A stretch of 64,000 nt of DNA from assembly GCF_016756615.1 (NCBI RefSeq), contig NZ_AP023262.1, forward strand, positions 806,001 through 870,000. The letters run 5' to 3'. The position numbers and the translations under genes are program-made. Numbering within the stretch: position 1 is the first letter of the stretch; each line of letters opens with the position of its first letter. The notes under the pieces are model-generated. The model searched no databases and was not told where the DNA came from. It worked only from the letters and a program-made list of their open reading frames with translations. Positions 44,657 to 54,084 of the stretch are shown here, piece after piece. Origin of the DNA: Mesorhizobium sp. L-8-3. Lineage in GTDB: Bacteria; Pseudomonadota; Alphaproteobacteria; Rhizobiales; Rhizobiaceae.

Positions 44657-45637
44657 ATGGATTACACGACGTTCGGCCGCACCGGCCTTCAGCTTTCCAG
44701 GCTCGCGTTGGGCACGGGAAACTTCGGCACCGGCTGGGGATATGGCGCCGATCCTGAGACAGCAGTGGCCATTCTGGACGCCTATGCCGCGGCAGGCGGC
44801 AATTTCATCGATTCCGCCGACGTCTACCAGTTCGGTCAGTCGGAAGAGATATTGGGCAAGGCGCTCGAAGGCCGGCGCGAGGATTTCGTGCTCGCCACCA
44901 AGTTCACCAACGGCGCCGCGCCGAACGCCAACCGGCTGGTGACGGGCAACAGCCGCAAGGCCATGGTCGCCTCGGTCGAGGCGAGCCTGCTGCGTCTGAA
45001 GACCGACCGGATCGACCTCTACTGGGTGCATCATCCCGATGGTCTCACGCCGATGGAAGAGATCGTGCGCGGCCTCGACGACCTCGCTCGCGCCGGCAAG
45101 ATCCTCTATGCCGGCCTCTCCAACTTCCCGGCCTGGCGGCTGTCGCACGCCGCGACGTTGTCCGAACTGACGCGCGCGGTGCCAATCGCCGCTGCGCAGT
45201 TCGAGCACAGCCTCGTCCACCGCGAGCCCGAGGCCGATCTGTTCCTCGCCTGCGAGGCGCTGGAGATCGGCGTCGTCACCTGGTCGCCGCTCGGCGGCGG
45301 CGTGCTGACTGGCAAATATCGCAAGGGCGAGAAAGGACGCGCCGAAGGCTTTGGTGGCCGCGTCTTCCAGGCAGAAAACTCGCCGCAACGCACGGCCACG
45401 ATCGATACTGTTCTGCAGGTTGCGGAAGAGGCCGGTGCCAGTCCCGATCGGGTCGCCATCGCCTGGGCCATGACCCATGGCGCGGTACCGATCATCGGAC
45501 CCCGATCGCTCGCGCAGTTGGAGAGCAATCTGGGCGCGGCGGCGCTGACCCTCTCGGCTGAGCAGATTGGGCGCCTCGATGCAGCGAGCGCACCGGCGGG
45601 TGCGCCGCCTCGCGCGACGACGCGCGCCATTGCCTGA
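44657..45637 (+). CDS. Aldo/keto reductase
   Basis: A 326-aa AKR-barrel protein. FIDSADVYQFGQSEE gives Asp and Tyr of the active site (~53-57), ATKF the Lys (~81), and YWVHHPD the His (~124). The C-terminal NADP-binding stretch (VAIAWAMTHGAVPIIGPRSLAQLESNL) is typical. It probably reduces aldehydes produced in the operon's pathway. Confidence 0.94.
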   Translation: MDYTTFGRTGLQLSRLALGTGNFGTGWGYGADPETAVAILDAYAAAGGNFIDSADVYQFGQSEEILGKALEGRREDFVLATKFTNGAAPNANRLVTGNSRKAMVASVEASLLRLKTDRIDLYWVHHPDGLTPMEEIVRGLDDLARAGKILYAGLSNFPAWRLSHAATLSELTRAVPIAAAQFEHSLVHREPEADLFLACEALEIGVVTWSPLGGGVLTGKYRKGEKGRAEGFGGRVFQAENSPQRTATIDTVLQVAEEAGASPDRVAIAWAMTHGAVPIIGPRSLAQLESNLGAAALTLSAEQIGRLDAASAPAGAPPRATTRAIA

Positions 45638-45682
45638 CACCGACGCTGAATGGCGGACGCGCATCCTCACAGGAGATTTGAC

Positions 45683-46867
45683 ATGAGCCAGCCCGAGATC
45701 ATCCTTGCCCATCCGGTCCGCACCGCGATCGGCGCCTATAACGGAACACTCAAGGGTGTGCCCGCCACCGAACTCGGGGCGATCGCCATCCGCGAGACCC
45801 TGCGCCGTGCCGGACTGTCGGGCGACGACATCGGCACCGTGGTGATGGGCAATGTCATCCAAGCCGGCAACCGAATGAATCCGGCGCGTCAGGCGTCGGT
45901 TGGTGGCGGCCTGCCGGTGTCCGTCCCGGCGCTTACCGTCAACCGCGTCTGCGGCTCGGGCGCACAGGCGATCCTGTCGGCGGCGCTCGAAATCATCGCC
46001 GGCGACAGCAACGCCGCCATTGCCGGCGGCATGGAGAATATGGACCGTGCGCCGTACCTCATGGATGGAGGCCGCTGGGGCTACCGCATGGGGCCGGCAC
46101 AGATTCTCGACAGCATGTTGACCGATGGTCTGAACGACGCCTTCTCGGGCGAGCATTCCGGCTGGCACACTGAGGATCTCGTTACGAAGCTCCAGATCAG
46201 CCGGGGGGCGCAGGACGCCTTCGCTGCACGTTCGCAGCAGCGCTTCGTTGCTGCGCGGGACGCCGGCCGGTTCACGGACGAAATCGTGGCCGTCGAGGTG
46301 AAGGGGCGCAAGGGAACGGAGAGCTTTCTGGTCGATGAGGCTCCGCGAGCGGATACAACGGTCGAGACGTTGGCCCGTCTGAAGCCCGCCTTCCGCCCCG
46401 ACGGGACCATCACCGCTGGCAACGCTCCGGGGCTGAACAGCGCGGCCGCTGCGTTGATCGTGGCCGAGCGCGGTTTCGCCGATGCGAAAGGACTGAGGCC
46501 CATGGCCCGCCTTGCCGGCTATGGCGTTGCGGCAGTCGAGCCGGGCTTGTTTGGACTTGGCCCCATCCCGGCCGTTCGCAAGGCATTGGAAAAGGCCGGC
46601 TGGGCGCTCGGTGAGGTCGAGCGTCTCGAGATCAACGAGGCCTTCGCCGCAGTGCCGATCGCGGTCGCGCGTGAACTTGGCCTGCCGGAGGACATCGTCA
46701 ACGTAGAGGGAGGCGCCATCGCGCACGGTCACCCGATCGGCGCCACCGGAGCGATCCTCACGACACGGCTTCTCTATTCGATGAAGCGCGACGGAATCTC
46801 CAAAGGTATCGTCACCCTTTGTATCGGCGGCGGTCAGGGGATCGCTCTGGCGCTCGAAGGGCTTTAA
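45683..46867 (+). CDS. Acetyl-CoA C-acetyltransferase (thiolase)
   Basis: A 394-aa thiolase from ATG at 45683 with AGGAG upstream. Nucleophile Cys in NRVCGSGAQ (~90), HGHPIGATG His (~348) and Cys in LCIGGGQG (~379) are all present, so it should be active. It catalyses thiolytic cleavage or condensation of acetoacetyl-CoA. Last gene of the redox island; unclear why a thiolase accompanies reductases. Confidence 0.94.
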   Translation: MSQPEIILAHPVRTAIGAYNGTLKGVPATELGAIAIRETLRRAGLSGDDIGTVVMGNVIQAGNRMNPARQASVGGGLPVSVPALTVNRVCGSGAQAILSAALEIIAGDSNAAIAGGMENMDRAPYLMDGGRWGYRMGPAQILDSMLTDGLNDAFSGEHSGWHTEDLVTKLQISRGAQDAFAARSQQRFVAARDAGRFTDEIVAVEVKGRKGTESFLVDEAPRADTTVETLARLKPAFRPDGTITAGNAPGLNSAAAALIVAERGFADAKGLRPMARLAGYGVAAVEPGLFGLGPIPAVRKALEKAGWALGEVERLEINEAFAAVPIAVARELGLPEDIVNVEGGAIAHGHPIGATGAILTTRLLYSMKRDGISKGIVTLCIGGGQGIALALEGL

Positions 46868-46992
46868 TCCGGAGGACTGGCGCCCGAAATAGCGATTAGG
46901 GAGGGCTGTGGAGAGCTATGGCGTAGACGTAGTTCTCATCATCACCCGGCGCGGTGCGCCATCTTTTCAATATCCTAGCCAGCCTCCGCAGA
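46868..46992. other. Intergenic region at the right island boundary
   Basis: Contains the right direct repeat. On the minus strand the sequence encodes a C-terminal-like stretch (RILKRWRTAPGDDEN, then YVYAIALHSPP and a stop), one frame away from the phosphoesterase remnant that precedes it. Confidence 0.45.
46901..46963 (+). repeat. Direct repeat, right copy (flanks redox island)
   Basis: Pairs with 39210-39268; the complement encodes WRTAPGDDENYVYAIAL. Confidence 0.65.
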
Positions 46993-47475
46993 CTAATCCG
47001 AAGTGTGCGGCCCCAACCGCCGAAAACTGTTGACGAAGACCATCAAAAGATCGTCGCGCCGCACGAAATAGGAGAGGCCGATCTGGTCTGGTGGTCCGTT
47101 GCCCGGAAGCCCGAGGACTTCACGAAACACAGCCTCGCTCATGGTGTCGTAGGTCGTATGGTTGCCGGTGGCGTGCCAGATCGGGGTCTTTGTCCGATCA
47201 AGCCATCCCATTTCCGTGTCGAGCCAATGCCGCCACTGTTTCCGCAGGGTAGCGGCATCCGGTACGAGACCGATGATTTCATCGCCCGGAAACAGAATGA
47301 ACTCGGGCCGTGGACGTAGCCGCCTGACGACGGCGTTCACCGAGGCGAAGGTCTGTTCGTGCAAGGCATGCGGCACGCCCGAGCACGAGTCGCCATACAG
47401 CAGGAACTGGTGGCCTTTTCCGCGCGCAGAAGGGCGGGAATGGAATCGCGCATCGTCCCAAGCCGACCGGCAGCT
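46993..47475 (-). pseudogene. Metallophosphoesterase remnant
   Basis: About 160 codons without a start, in frame directly after the pyrF stop. GHQFLLYGDSCSGVPHAL, FPGDEI, TPIWHATGNHTTYD supply calcineurin-like phosphoesterase motifs (GD, GNH), but the first metal motif and the C terminus are missing. It is the torn end of a gene at the junction between pyrF and the redox island. Confidence 0.6.
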
Positions 47476-48378
47476 TTATGGAGTTGAACAGACTGCCGCC
47501 CAGGCCTGATCTCTGTAGCGGTCGATCGCTTCCTTCAGTCCAGCGACGCTTGGCCCGTGTTTGAGGATCGCGCGCGAGACCGATGGGATCGTCCTTTGGA
47601 TCGCACTGCCGAATTTTGCTTTCACATCCGCGATCTCGGCGCCTTGGGCACCGACCCCCGGCGCCAAGACGAGTGAGAGGGGTAGGCGATCGAGGATGGT
47701 GTTGTCCGCTGGATCGATCGTCGCGCCAATGACAGCGCCGACATGTCCGACCGTCTTGCCCGATCTTGCATTGATGGCGGTGATGGAGTCGGCGAGCGTC
47801 TCCGCTACGGTTCGGCCGTCGCCGTGACTGGCCTTCTGCAGGGAATGGCCATCCGTATTTGACGAGCGCACCACCACAAACACCGCTGCACCGCAATGTA
47901 CCGCCCTGTCGAACACCGGTTGCAGCGCATCGAGGCCAAGGTAAGCCGTTACCGTCATTGCATCACCGCCGAAGCCGCTATCTTCTCCGAGCATCGCGCT
48001 CGCATATCCCGTCATGGTTCTGGAGAAGTCACCTCGCTTGCAATCAATCAGGGCGAGAGACCCTTGACTCTTCGCACGCGCGATGGAACTCGCCATGACC
48101 TCCATGCCGCCGGGGCCGAGACGCTCGAAGAAGCCGCACTGTGGTTTCACGACCGAGATGCGATCACTCGCTGCATCGAACACCGTTTCGCAGAACCAGC
48201 GCATTCCCTCCACCGTGTCGTTGAGCCCCCAGTGCCGGATGAGGTCCTCGGAAGGATCGAGTCCGAGAGAAAGGGGGGAGCGCTCCTGGGACAGTTCAAC
48301 AAATCGTTCCGCAAAGCTTCGTGGAGATGGCCGCTGTCCTGTTTCCGAACCTCCTTGGAATATTGCTGACGGTCTCAC
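47476..48378 (-). CDS. pyrF: Orotidine 5'-phosphate decarboxylase (type 2)
   Basis: About 300 aa from GTG at 48378 (GAGGA just before it, ten bases after the dctM stop); an ATG at 48432 would overlap dctM. LSLGLDPSEDLI, VVKPQCGFFERLGP and LIDCKRGDFSRTMTGYA (catalytic Lys/Asp set) identify the second, long type of OMP decarboxylase. It converts OMP to UMP. Last gene of the TRAP operon, so linked to pyrimidine uptake rather than to a complete de novo operon. Confidence 0.92.
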   Translation of the reverse strand: MRPSAIFQGGSETGQRPSPRSFAERFVELSQERSPLSLGLDPSEDLIRHWGLNDTVEGMRWFCETVFDAASDRISVVKPQCGFFERLGPGGMEVMASSIARAKSQGSLALIDCKRGDFSRTMTGYASAMLGEDSGFGGDAMTVTAYLGLDALQPVFDRAVHCGAAVFVVVRSSNTDGHSLQKASHGDGRTVAETLADSITAINARSGKTVGHVGAVIGATIDPADNTILDRLPLSLVLAPGVGAQGAEIADVKAKFGSAIQRTIPSVSRAILKHGPSVAGLKEAIDRYRDQAWAAVCSTP

Positions 48379-48388
48379 TCGGTCCTCA

Positions 48389-49666
48389 CTAGAACAGGAG
48401 ATTTGGAAGGAATGTCGACAACCATGGGACATAGCTGACTAGCACAAGCACCAGCAGGTTGACGGCGATGAACGGCATGATTCCTGCAACGACCTGTTCG
48501 ACCGGACGTCCGAGGGTCGCTGAGGTTACAGCCAGGTCCAGTCCAACCGGCGGCGTTATCATCCCGGTGCAGACATTCAGCGTTACGATCATACCAAAAT
48601 GGATCGGGTCGATTCCAAGAGCGGTTGAAACGGGAAACAGCGTCGGCAGGAAGATGACCATGATCGAGTTCGGATCGAGAAACATGCCGCAGACCAGAAA
48701 CAGGATGTTCACGCAAAGCATGAACACCACCCAGTTGACGTCGTTGTCCTGGATCAGCGCGAGCAATGTGCGGTCGAACCCTGCAAGTGTGATGAAATAG
48801 GCGAGAAGCGCACCCATCGCGAGCAGGATGAAGATCACGCCGGTCGAGACAGCGCTGTCACGCGCGATCGAGAAGACCTTGCGCAGGGACAGCGAGCGGA
48901 AGATGAAGACTTCCACAATAACCGCGTAGACTGCTGAAACAGCCGCAGCCTCGGTCGCGGTGAAGATGCCGCTGAAGATTCCGACGAGGATGATGGCTTG
49001 CATCAGAAGTGCCCACAACGCGTCGACGAAGGCAGACCACTTGCCGCGCCAGCCAACGCGCTCGACGCCGGGGATACCCTTGCGCCAGGCGGTATACGCG
49101 ACCAGCGCCATGAAGCCGAGGCCGAGAACGACGCCGATCATCATGCCGGCCGCGAACAGCGAGGCAATGGAGGTGCCGGTCAGCCAGCTGTAGACGACGA
49201 AGGTGATGGAGGGCGGGATAAGCAGCGCACATTCGGCGCTGGATGCGATGAGCCCCAGGCTGAAGCGCTCGCTGAAGCCGGAACGCCTCAGTTCGGGGTA
49301 GGCGACGCGCCCCATCGCCGCCACGGTGGCGGGAGCCGAGCCGGCTGCGGCGCCGAATACCATGCAGGTAACGACCGTGGAATGGCCGAGCCCGCCCTGG
49401 CGATGGCCGACGAGGGCCCGGAACAGGCCGGCAAGCTGCCCTGCCATGCGGCCTCGCGCCATCAAGTCGGCGGCGAAGATGAAGAAGGGAATCGCCAGGA
49501 GCGTGACGACCTCAACGCCGCCAACCAGCCGCTGCCCGATAATGAGATCGGGCATCATCGGGTACATCAGGAACTTTGTCAGGACCGCCGGAATACCGAG
49601 AACCAGGAAGATCTCGGCGGCTAGCGCGAGAAGGATCGCCGCAAGAAAAAAAAGCAAGACAACCAT
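48389..49666 (-). CDS. TRAP transporter large permease (DctM)
   Basis: A 425-aa, about 12-TM permease of the DctM family (FAADLMARGRMAGQLAGLFRALVG; GAAAGSAPATVAAMG; TLNVCTGMITPPVGLDLAVTSA). It transports with dctQ (upstream, 7 bases apart) and dctP. Substrate inferred from surroundings: a pyrimidine precursor such as orotate, dihydroorotate or ureidosuccinate. Confidence 0.95.
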   Translation of the reverse strand: MVVLLFFLAAILLALAAEIFLVLGIPAVLTKFLMYPMMPDLIIGQRLVGGVEVVTLLAIPFFIFAADLMARGRMAGQLAGLFRALVGHRQGGLGHSTVVTCMVFGAAAGSAPATVAAMGRVAYPELRRSGFSERFSLGLIASSAECALLIPPSITFVVYSWLTGTSIASLFAAGMMIGVVLGLGFMALVAYTAWRKGIPGVERVGWRGKWSAFVDALWALLMQAIILVGIFSGIFTATEAAAVSAVYAVIVEVFIFRSLSLRKVFSIARDSAVSTGVIFILLAMGALLAYFITLAGFDRTLLALIQDNDVNWVVFMLCVNILFLVCGMFLDPNSIMVIFLPTLFPVSTALGIDPIHFGMIVTLNVCTGMITPPVGLDLAVTSATLGRPVEQVVAGIMPFIAVNLLVLVLVSYVPWLSTFLPNLLF

Positions 49667-49673
49667 GGAATCG

Positions 49674-50198
49674 CTACAGGTGATGCATGGGATCGATCTC
49701 GCGCGCGAAGCGGTCCGACCATCCGAACAGTTCGACCAGATATTGCGCCGCCATCAGCAGGAACCCGACGGGCATAACCCAGTAAAGCCAAGCTACCGAG
49801 AAGCCGAGGGTCGGGCTTGCCTGACCACTACGCGCTACGAAGAGCGTGATCTCCCAGCCCACCTTGACCATGTAAATGCTGAAGACCAGGCCGAGCAGGT
49901 TGATGAGTGTCTTGACACCACGCTGGGCGGGAGGCGGCATCCGGTCGAGGAGCATGCGCATGCCGATGTGGCGGCCGCCCTCGAGCGCCAAGCCGATCGC
50001 CAGGAAGACGATCCAGACCAGCCCGAACAAGGAGATCTCGTCAATCCACGCCAGCCGCGGCGCGAGTGAAGGCATGATCTCGCGCACCAAGACGTTGCCC
50101 GCGTAGCCGAAGGTCGTGGCCAACATAAGCAGGCCGAGCAGGACACCCTGCACGGCCTGCACGCGCCTGAGGGCGGCGACAACGCGCGCGCCCATCAT
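49674..50198 (-). CDS. TRAP transporter small permease (DctQ)
   Basis: A 174-aa, four-TM protein with the DctQ pattern (WIDEISLFGLVWIVFLAIGLALEGGRHIGM). It overlaps dctP by ATGA and precedes dctM. Forms the membrane complex with DctM. Confidence 0.93.
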   Translation of the reverse strand: MMGARVVAALRRVQAVQGVLLGLLMLATTFGYAGNVLVREIMPSLAPRLAWIDEISLFGLVWIVFLAIGLALEGGRHIGMRMLLDRMPPPAQRGVKTLINLLGLVFSIYMVKVGWEITLFVARSGQASPTLGFSVAWLYWVMPVGFLLMAAQYLVELFGWSDRFAREIDPMHHL

Positions 50199-51229
50199 CC
50201 AGCGAACTTCTTGTACTCGGCGTCGTAAATCTTGAGGACTTCCTCGCCTTCCGCACCGGCGAGCGCAATATAGGCATCGCGGGCCTTCGGCGCGGCTGCA
50301 TCGCGTAGCTTGTCACGCTCGGCCTCGTTGGCGACGCGCACATTGACACCAGCCGCCTTGATGGCCTCAAGCGCGGTGCTGGCCGACTCTTCCTTCATCT
50401 TCTCGACCTCGGGACGAACCTCGTTGAAAGCCTTGGCGATGACGTCCTTATGGCCATCCGGTAGCGCCTGCCACCAGGTCGGGTTGAACAGCACGAAATC
50501 TTCCATCGCACCATGCTCGGTGACCACGAGGTTCTTCTGGACCTCATGGAACTTCATGGTGGTGATGGTATCGAGCGGGTTTTCCTGGCCGTCCACCAAA
50601 CCGGTCTGTAGCGAGGTGTAGAGCTCGCCGAAATTGATGGCGACGGCGGTGGCGCCCAAGGCGGCGAACTGATCGATAAGGATCTTGGAGTCCATGACCC
50701 GGAACTTCTGGCCCGCCAGTTCGACCAGATTGTCGAGTGACTTGTTCGATGTCAGGCTCTTGCGGCCGTTGGGCCATTGGGTGAGCGCGTGCAGTCCGCG
50801 CTTCTCGAAGCTCTTGAGCAGCGCCTGGCCGAACGGGCCTTCGCGCAGTTTCTGCGACATTTCGCGATCGGTTGGCAGGAGGTAGGGAACGTCGAGGACC
50901 GACACGACCGGATTGAAACCGCCGAGGAAGGCGGCCGGCTGGACGGTGCATTCGATGGCGCCGAACTGTGTGCCCTCAATCATCTGGCGCGCATTGCCGA
51001 GCTGAGACTGCGGGTAGAGTGTGAACTCGACCTCGCCACCTGTGCGCTCCTTCACCAGCGCCCCGACTTTCTCCAGACCCTTGTGGCGCGGTTGCGCCGG
51101 CGATTCGAGATGCGCGACCTTGACCGGATACCTCGCAGTCTGGCCGAAGGCGACCTTCGGCATGATAGCCACAGCGGCCGCCAGCGTCCCCGACTGCAGG
51201 ATTGTCCTTCTAGATACCATTGTGTTCAC
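50195..51229 (-). CDS. TRAP transporter solute-binding protein (DctP)
   Basis: A 344-aa periplasmic protein. The signal begins SRRTILQSGTLAAAVAI, with twin Arg, so Tat or Sec export. DctP motifs follow (SQLGNARQMIEGTQFGAIECT, KFRVMDSKI with the carboxylate-binding Arg, NFGELYTSLQTGLVDGQENP). The conserved Arg supports a carboxylate ligand, in line with orotate-type compounds. A GTCT-N8-AGA(A) dyad lies 14 bases upstream of the start. Confidence 0.94.
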   Translation of the reverse strand: MNTMVSRRTILQSGTLAAAVAIMPKVAFGQTARYPVKVAHLESPAQPRHKGLEKVGALVKERTGGEVEFTLYPQSQLGNARQMIEGTQFGAIECTVQPAAFLGGFNPVVSVLDVPYLLPTDREMSQKLREGPFGQALLKSFEKRGLHALTQWPNGRKSLTSNKSLDNLVELAGQKFRVMDSKILIDQFAALGATAVAINFGELYTSLQTGLVDGQENPLDTITTMKFHEVQKNLVVTEHGAMEDFVLFNPTWWQALPDGHKDVIAKAFNEVRPEVEKMKEESASTALEAIKAAGVNVRVANEAERDKLRDAAAPKARDAYIALAGAEGEEVLKIYDAEYKKFAG

Positions 51230-51242
51230 CCTCTTTATGATT

Positions 51243-51258
51243 GTCTAATTTTTGAGAA
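51243..51258. promoter_or_regulatory. GTCT-N8-AGAA dyad upstream of dctP
   Basis: GTCTAATTTTTGAGAA, one mismatch from the GTCT-N8-AGAC form seen at 55936, 57799 and 62023. Candidate operator of the XRE regulator at 56860-57777. Confidence 0.55.
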
Positions 51259-51316
51259 ATGATCCATATATTGAGGACCCTGTCAACGCCCGTTCGGAAG
51301 GTAGCTGACGATCCGA

Positions 51317-51685
51317 TCAGTCGGCCGGCACGAGTTCCGCGAGCCCGATTCTGTTCATCAGTTCCAATAGCTCTCCAGCTTCGCCGGGCTTGAGTTGGGT
51401 GGCTTCGCGAACGTAGCCGGTGAGACTGTACACAGCCTGGTTTGCGGTGGACAAATCCAGCGGTTCTCCATCGTACAGGTCGGCGAAGCGGCCGGCCAGG
51501 TCAGCCAACAGTCTCAGAAGACCTGCATGCTGGCCATCCTGGGATCGAAGCGCGAGAGATCTATGCTGGAACTCGTAGAAGGTGGCAACGCCGCCTTTCT
51601 GCATCTCCAACCATTGCAACAGATCCGAAAATTTCTGCTGCGACCGGATTTCGCATTCAACGTCCGCGGCTCGTTCGGTGTTCAT
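51317..51685 (-). CDS. Hypothetical helical protein in pyr operon
   Basis: A 122-aa protein starting MNTERAADVECE, with GGAAGGGA upstream, 27 bases after pyrC. It is predicted mostly helical (LLQWLEMQKGG, HAGLLRLLADLAGRFADL, AGELLELMNRIGLAE), without recognised motifs or membrane segments. Position suggests a small accessory of the pyrimidine operon. Confidence 0.65.
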   Translation of the reverse strand: MNTERAADVECEIRSQQKFSDLLQWLEMQKGGVATFYEFQHRSLALRSQDGQHAGLLRLLADLAGRFADLYDGEPLDLSTANQAVYSLTGYVREATQLKPGEAGELLELMNRIGLAELVPAD

Positions 51686-51712
51686 TTTGCAATCCCTTCC
51701 AGTTGCGGATCG

Positions 51713-52798
51713 TCACTCACTGACTTCTCCAATGGACCAGGCCAGCCATTCACCGCCACGAAACTTCGCGACTTCACTCCTACCGACCTGTAGAGAGCGA
51801 TCGCTGAGGTCGCGCCGTCGGTGCAGCGTGATCGTATCGTGGTTGACCGGCAGGCCGTAAAAGCTTGGCCCGTTGCAGGACGCGAAGGATTCCAGTCTGC
51901 AAAGGGAGTCCTCTTCATCGAAGACCTGTGCATAGGTCTGGAGAGCGGTGGGCCCGCAGAAAATGCCGGCCGAACAGCACTCTGCCTGCTTGGCCTCCCG
52001 CAGGTGCGGCGCCGAATCCGTGCCAAGGAAGAAGCAAGGTTCGCCGGAAACCGCGGCGCGCCTCAGTGCCTGGCGATGGTGCTCGCGCTTGGCGACTGGC
52101 AGGCAGTAAAAATTGGGTCGCAGGCCGCCTTGAAAGAGCGACGTGCGGTTCAGCACCAGGTGGTGGGGCGTTATTGTCGCCGCCATACGGGTCGCATTCT
52201 CACGGACAATGGCCACGCCTTCCACCGTCGTGACGTGCTCGAGGACAATCTTGAGACCCTGATGTCGCTTGATGAGTCGCTGCAGGCTGTTCTCGATGAA
52301 GAAGCTCTCGCGGTCGAAGATGTCGACCGCCGGGTCTGTCGCCTCGCCATGGATGAGAACGGGCATTCCGATCCTCTCCATCCGCTCCAGCACCGGTCCG
52401 ATCCGGGCGAGGTCCGTCACCCCATGACTGGAATTCGTGGTTGCGCCAACCGGGTAAAGCTTGCACGCCACCCAGACGCCCTCTTGGAACCCGGTTTCCA
52501 CCTCGTCGGCGGACGTCTCTTCCGTCAGATAGCAGGTCATCAATGGCGTGAAGTCCGACCCTTCCGGTCGCGCGGCCAGGATGCGGTCACGGTATGCCCG
52601 AGCGGCTGCCACGGTCGTGATCGGCGGAGTCAGATTTGGCATGACGACGGCGCGGGCGAACTGCGACGTCGTGAAGGGCAGGACCGCCTTCATCATGTCG
52701 CCATCGCGCAGATGGACGTGCCAATCATCCGGACGTCTGATCGTCAGGGTCGTAACGGCGCTGGCTCCAAGCTGACCAAACATCTTTTCAGTGTTCAT
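51713..52798 (-). CDS. pyrC: Dihydroorotase (class II)
   Basis: A 361-aa enzyme that interconverts dihydroorotate and N-carbamoyl-L-aspartate. DDWHVHLRDG (H27, H29), the carbamylated Lys in CKLYPVGATTNS (~113), LEHVTT and FFLGTDSAPH give the complete metal and catalytic set of PyrC. The start overlaps the carbamoylase stop (ATGA), linking ring opening directly with the next hydrolysis step. Confidence 0.95.
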   Translation of the reverse strand: MNTEKMFGQLGASAVTTLTIRRPDDWHVHLRDGDMMKAVLPFTTSQFARAVVMPNLTPPITTVAAARAYRDRILAARPEGSDFTPLMTCYLTEETSADEVETGFQEGVWVACKLYPVGATTNSSHGVTDLARIGPVLERMERIGMPVLIHGEATDPAVDIFDRESFFIENSLQRLIKRHQGLKIVLEHVTTVEGVAIVRENATRMAATITPHHLVLNRTSLFQGGLRPNFYCLPVAKREHHRQALRRAAVSGEPCFFLGTDSAPHLREAKQAECCSAGIFCGPTALQTYAQVFDEEDSLCRLESFASCNGPSFYGLPVNHDTITLHRRRDLSDRSLQVGRSEVAKFRGGEWLAWSIGEVSE

Positions 52799-54084
52799 TG
52801 CATCGCCGCCTCTCGGATCGCGGCGTGCATCACATCGATCCCGGCAATCAGGTCGGGCAGGTCCATCGCTTCGCGCGGATTATGAGAGCCGTTCTGGTTG
52901 CGCACGAAGATCATGGCGCTTGGAACGCCTGCATTCGCGAATACCGCGGCGTCGTGGCCCGCGCCGCTGGCAATCGCCTCCGAGGGCAAGTGCAGGCTGG
53001 CTGCCGACGCTGTCAATCGCTCAACCCACTCCTTATCCATCGCCGCGCCGGCGGCCTCCACCTTTTCGTCGAAACGGAAGGTGACTCCGCGCTCTTTCGA
53101 GACGGCGGCACATTCGGACAGGAAGAGTTCGTAGGCCGCATCGAGTGTGGCCTTGCTCTGGCTGCGCACCTCAAAGGCGAAACGGACAAGTTCGGGTATG
53201 CGGGCGATGGCATTCACTTTCGCATCCGTCGCGACGATGCCCGACGTGAGGACCAGGTCGTGTCCACGCTCGAGCAGCGTTCGCCAGTGCGCATCGAGAT
53301 GCGTGATCAGTTCGCACATCCCGAACACCGCGTCGTGGCGCAGCCATCTTGGCACGGCGCCGGAATGACCTGCCTGGCCGATGCATTCGACGGCGCGATG
53401 CCTGATGTTCCCACGAATGCCCGTGACGATGCCGATCGGGAGGTTGCGCGCGGCGAGCACCGGCCCCTGCTCGATATGGAGTTCGACCCAGGCAGCGACT
53501 GATTTCGGGTCAAGCAAGACTTCGTGCGCCGCAATCCGGTCGACGTCGATCCCGACGCCGCGCATGCAGTCGCGCAACTGACGACCGTCATTCTCGGCCT
53601 TGGTGTCCAGGTCGGATGGCGTCAGCTTTCCAAAGAGACAACTTGACCCGAGATAGGGCTTGCCGAACCGGGCGCTCTCCTCGCCCCGTAGCGCATAGAG
53701 CTTGATGGTTCGGCGCAATGGCGCGTTCACCGCTTTCAGCCTGCGCATGACGGTGAGCGCCGCGATCACGCCGGCGGCCCCGTCGAAATTGCCGCCCTGC
53801 GGCACCGAATCGACATGTGAGCCGCAGGCGATGAAGGGCAGATGGTCTTCCAAACCGGGAAGCGTGGCAACGAGGTTGGCAGCAACGTCGCGCTCGGTGT
53901 GAAGACCAATGCGCTGGGCCTCCGCCTCGATCATGTCGAGGGCTTGGGATTCCTTTTCGGTATAGGCGAGACGACTGATACCGACGCCATCGAATGCCGC
54001 CCGCCTGAGCGCGTCGAAAAGGCCCGCCACCTCATCGCGCTCGGTTGGCCTGCAGTCGGGATCGCGAACCGCCGCTGCAATCAT
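52795..54084 (-). CDS. M20 carbamoylase (candidate ureidosuccinase)
   Basis: A 429-aa Zn-dependent amidohydrolase of the hydantoinase/carbamoylase group (N-carbamoyl-L-amino-acid, beta-ureidopropionate, allantoate hydrolases). Metal ligands are visible: GSHVDS (~90), FDGAAG, RGEESARF (~131), ELHIEQGPV (~200) and GAGHDAAVF (~376). The start overlaps the pyrD stop. Between pyrD and pyrC its most likely substrate is N-carbamoyl-L-aspartate (ureidosuccinate), giving aspartate, ammonia and CO2. Other carbamoyl amino acids cannot be excluded. Confidence 0.88.
   Translation of the reverse strand: MIAAAVRDPDCRPTERDEVAGLFDALRRAAFDGVGISRLAYTEKESQALDMIEAEAQRIGLHTERDVAANLVATLPGLEDHLPFIACGSHVDSVPQGGNFDGAAGVIAALTVMRRLKAVNAPLRRTIKLYALRGEESARFGKPYLGSSCLFGKLTPSDLDTKAENDGRQLRDCMRGVGIDVDRIAAHEVLLDPKSVAAWVELHIEQGPVLAARNLPIGIVTGIRGNIRHRAVECIGQAGHSGAVPRWLRHDAVFGMCELITHLDAHWRTLLERGHDLVLTSGIVATDAKVNAIARIPELVRFAFEVRSQSKATLDAAYELFLSECAAVSKERGVTFRFDEKVEAAGAAMDKEWVERLTASAASLHLPSEAIASGAGHDAAVFANAGVPSAMIFVRNQNGSHNPREAMDLPDLIAGIDVMHAAIREAAMQ

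Noticed and set aside
44261..46732. 823-codon minus-strand open frame
   Set aside because: Antisense to SDR, aldo/keto reductase and thiolase genes that carry all catalytic motifs.
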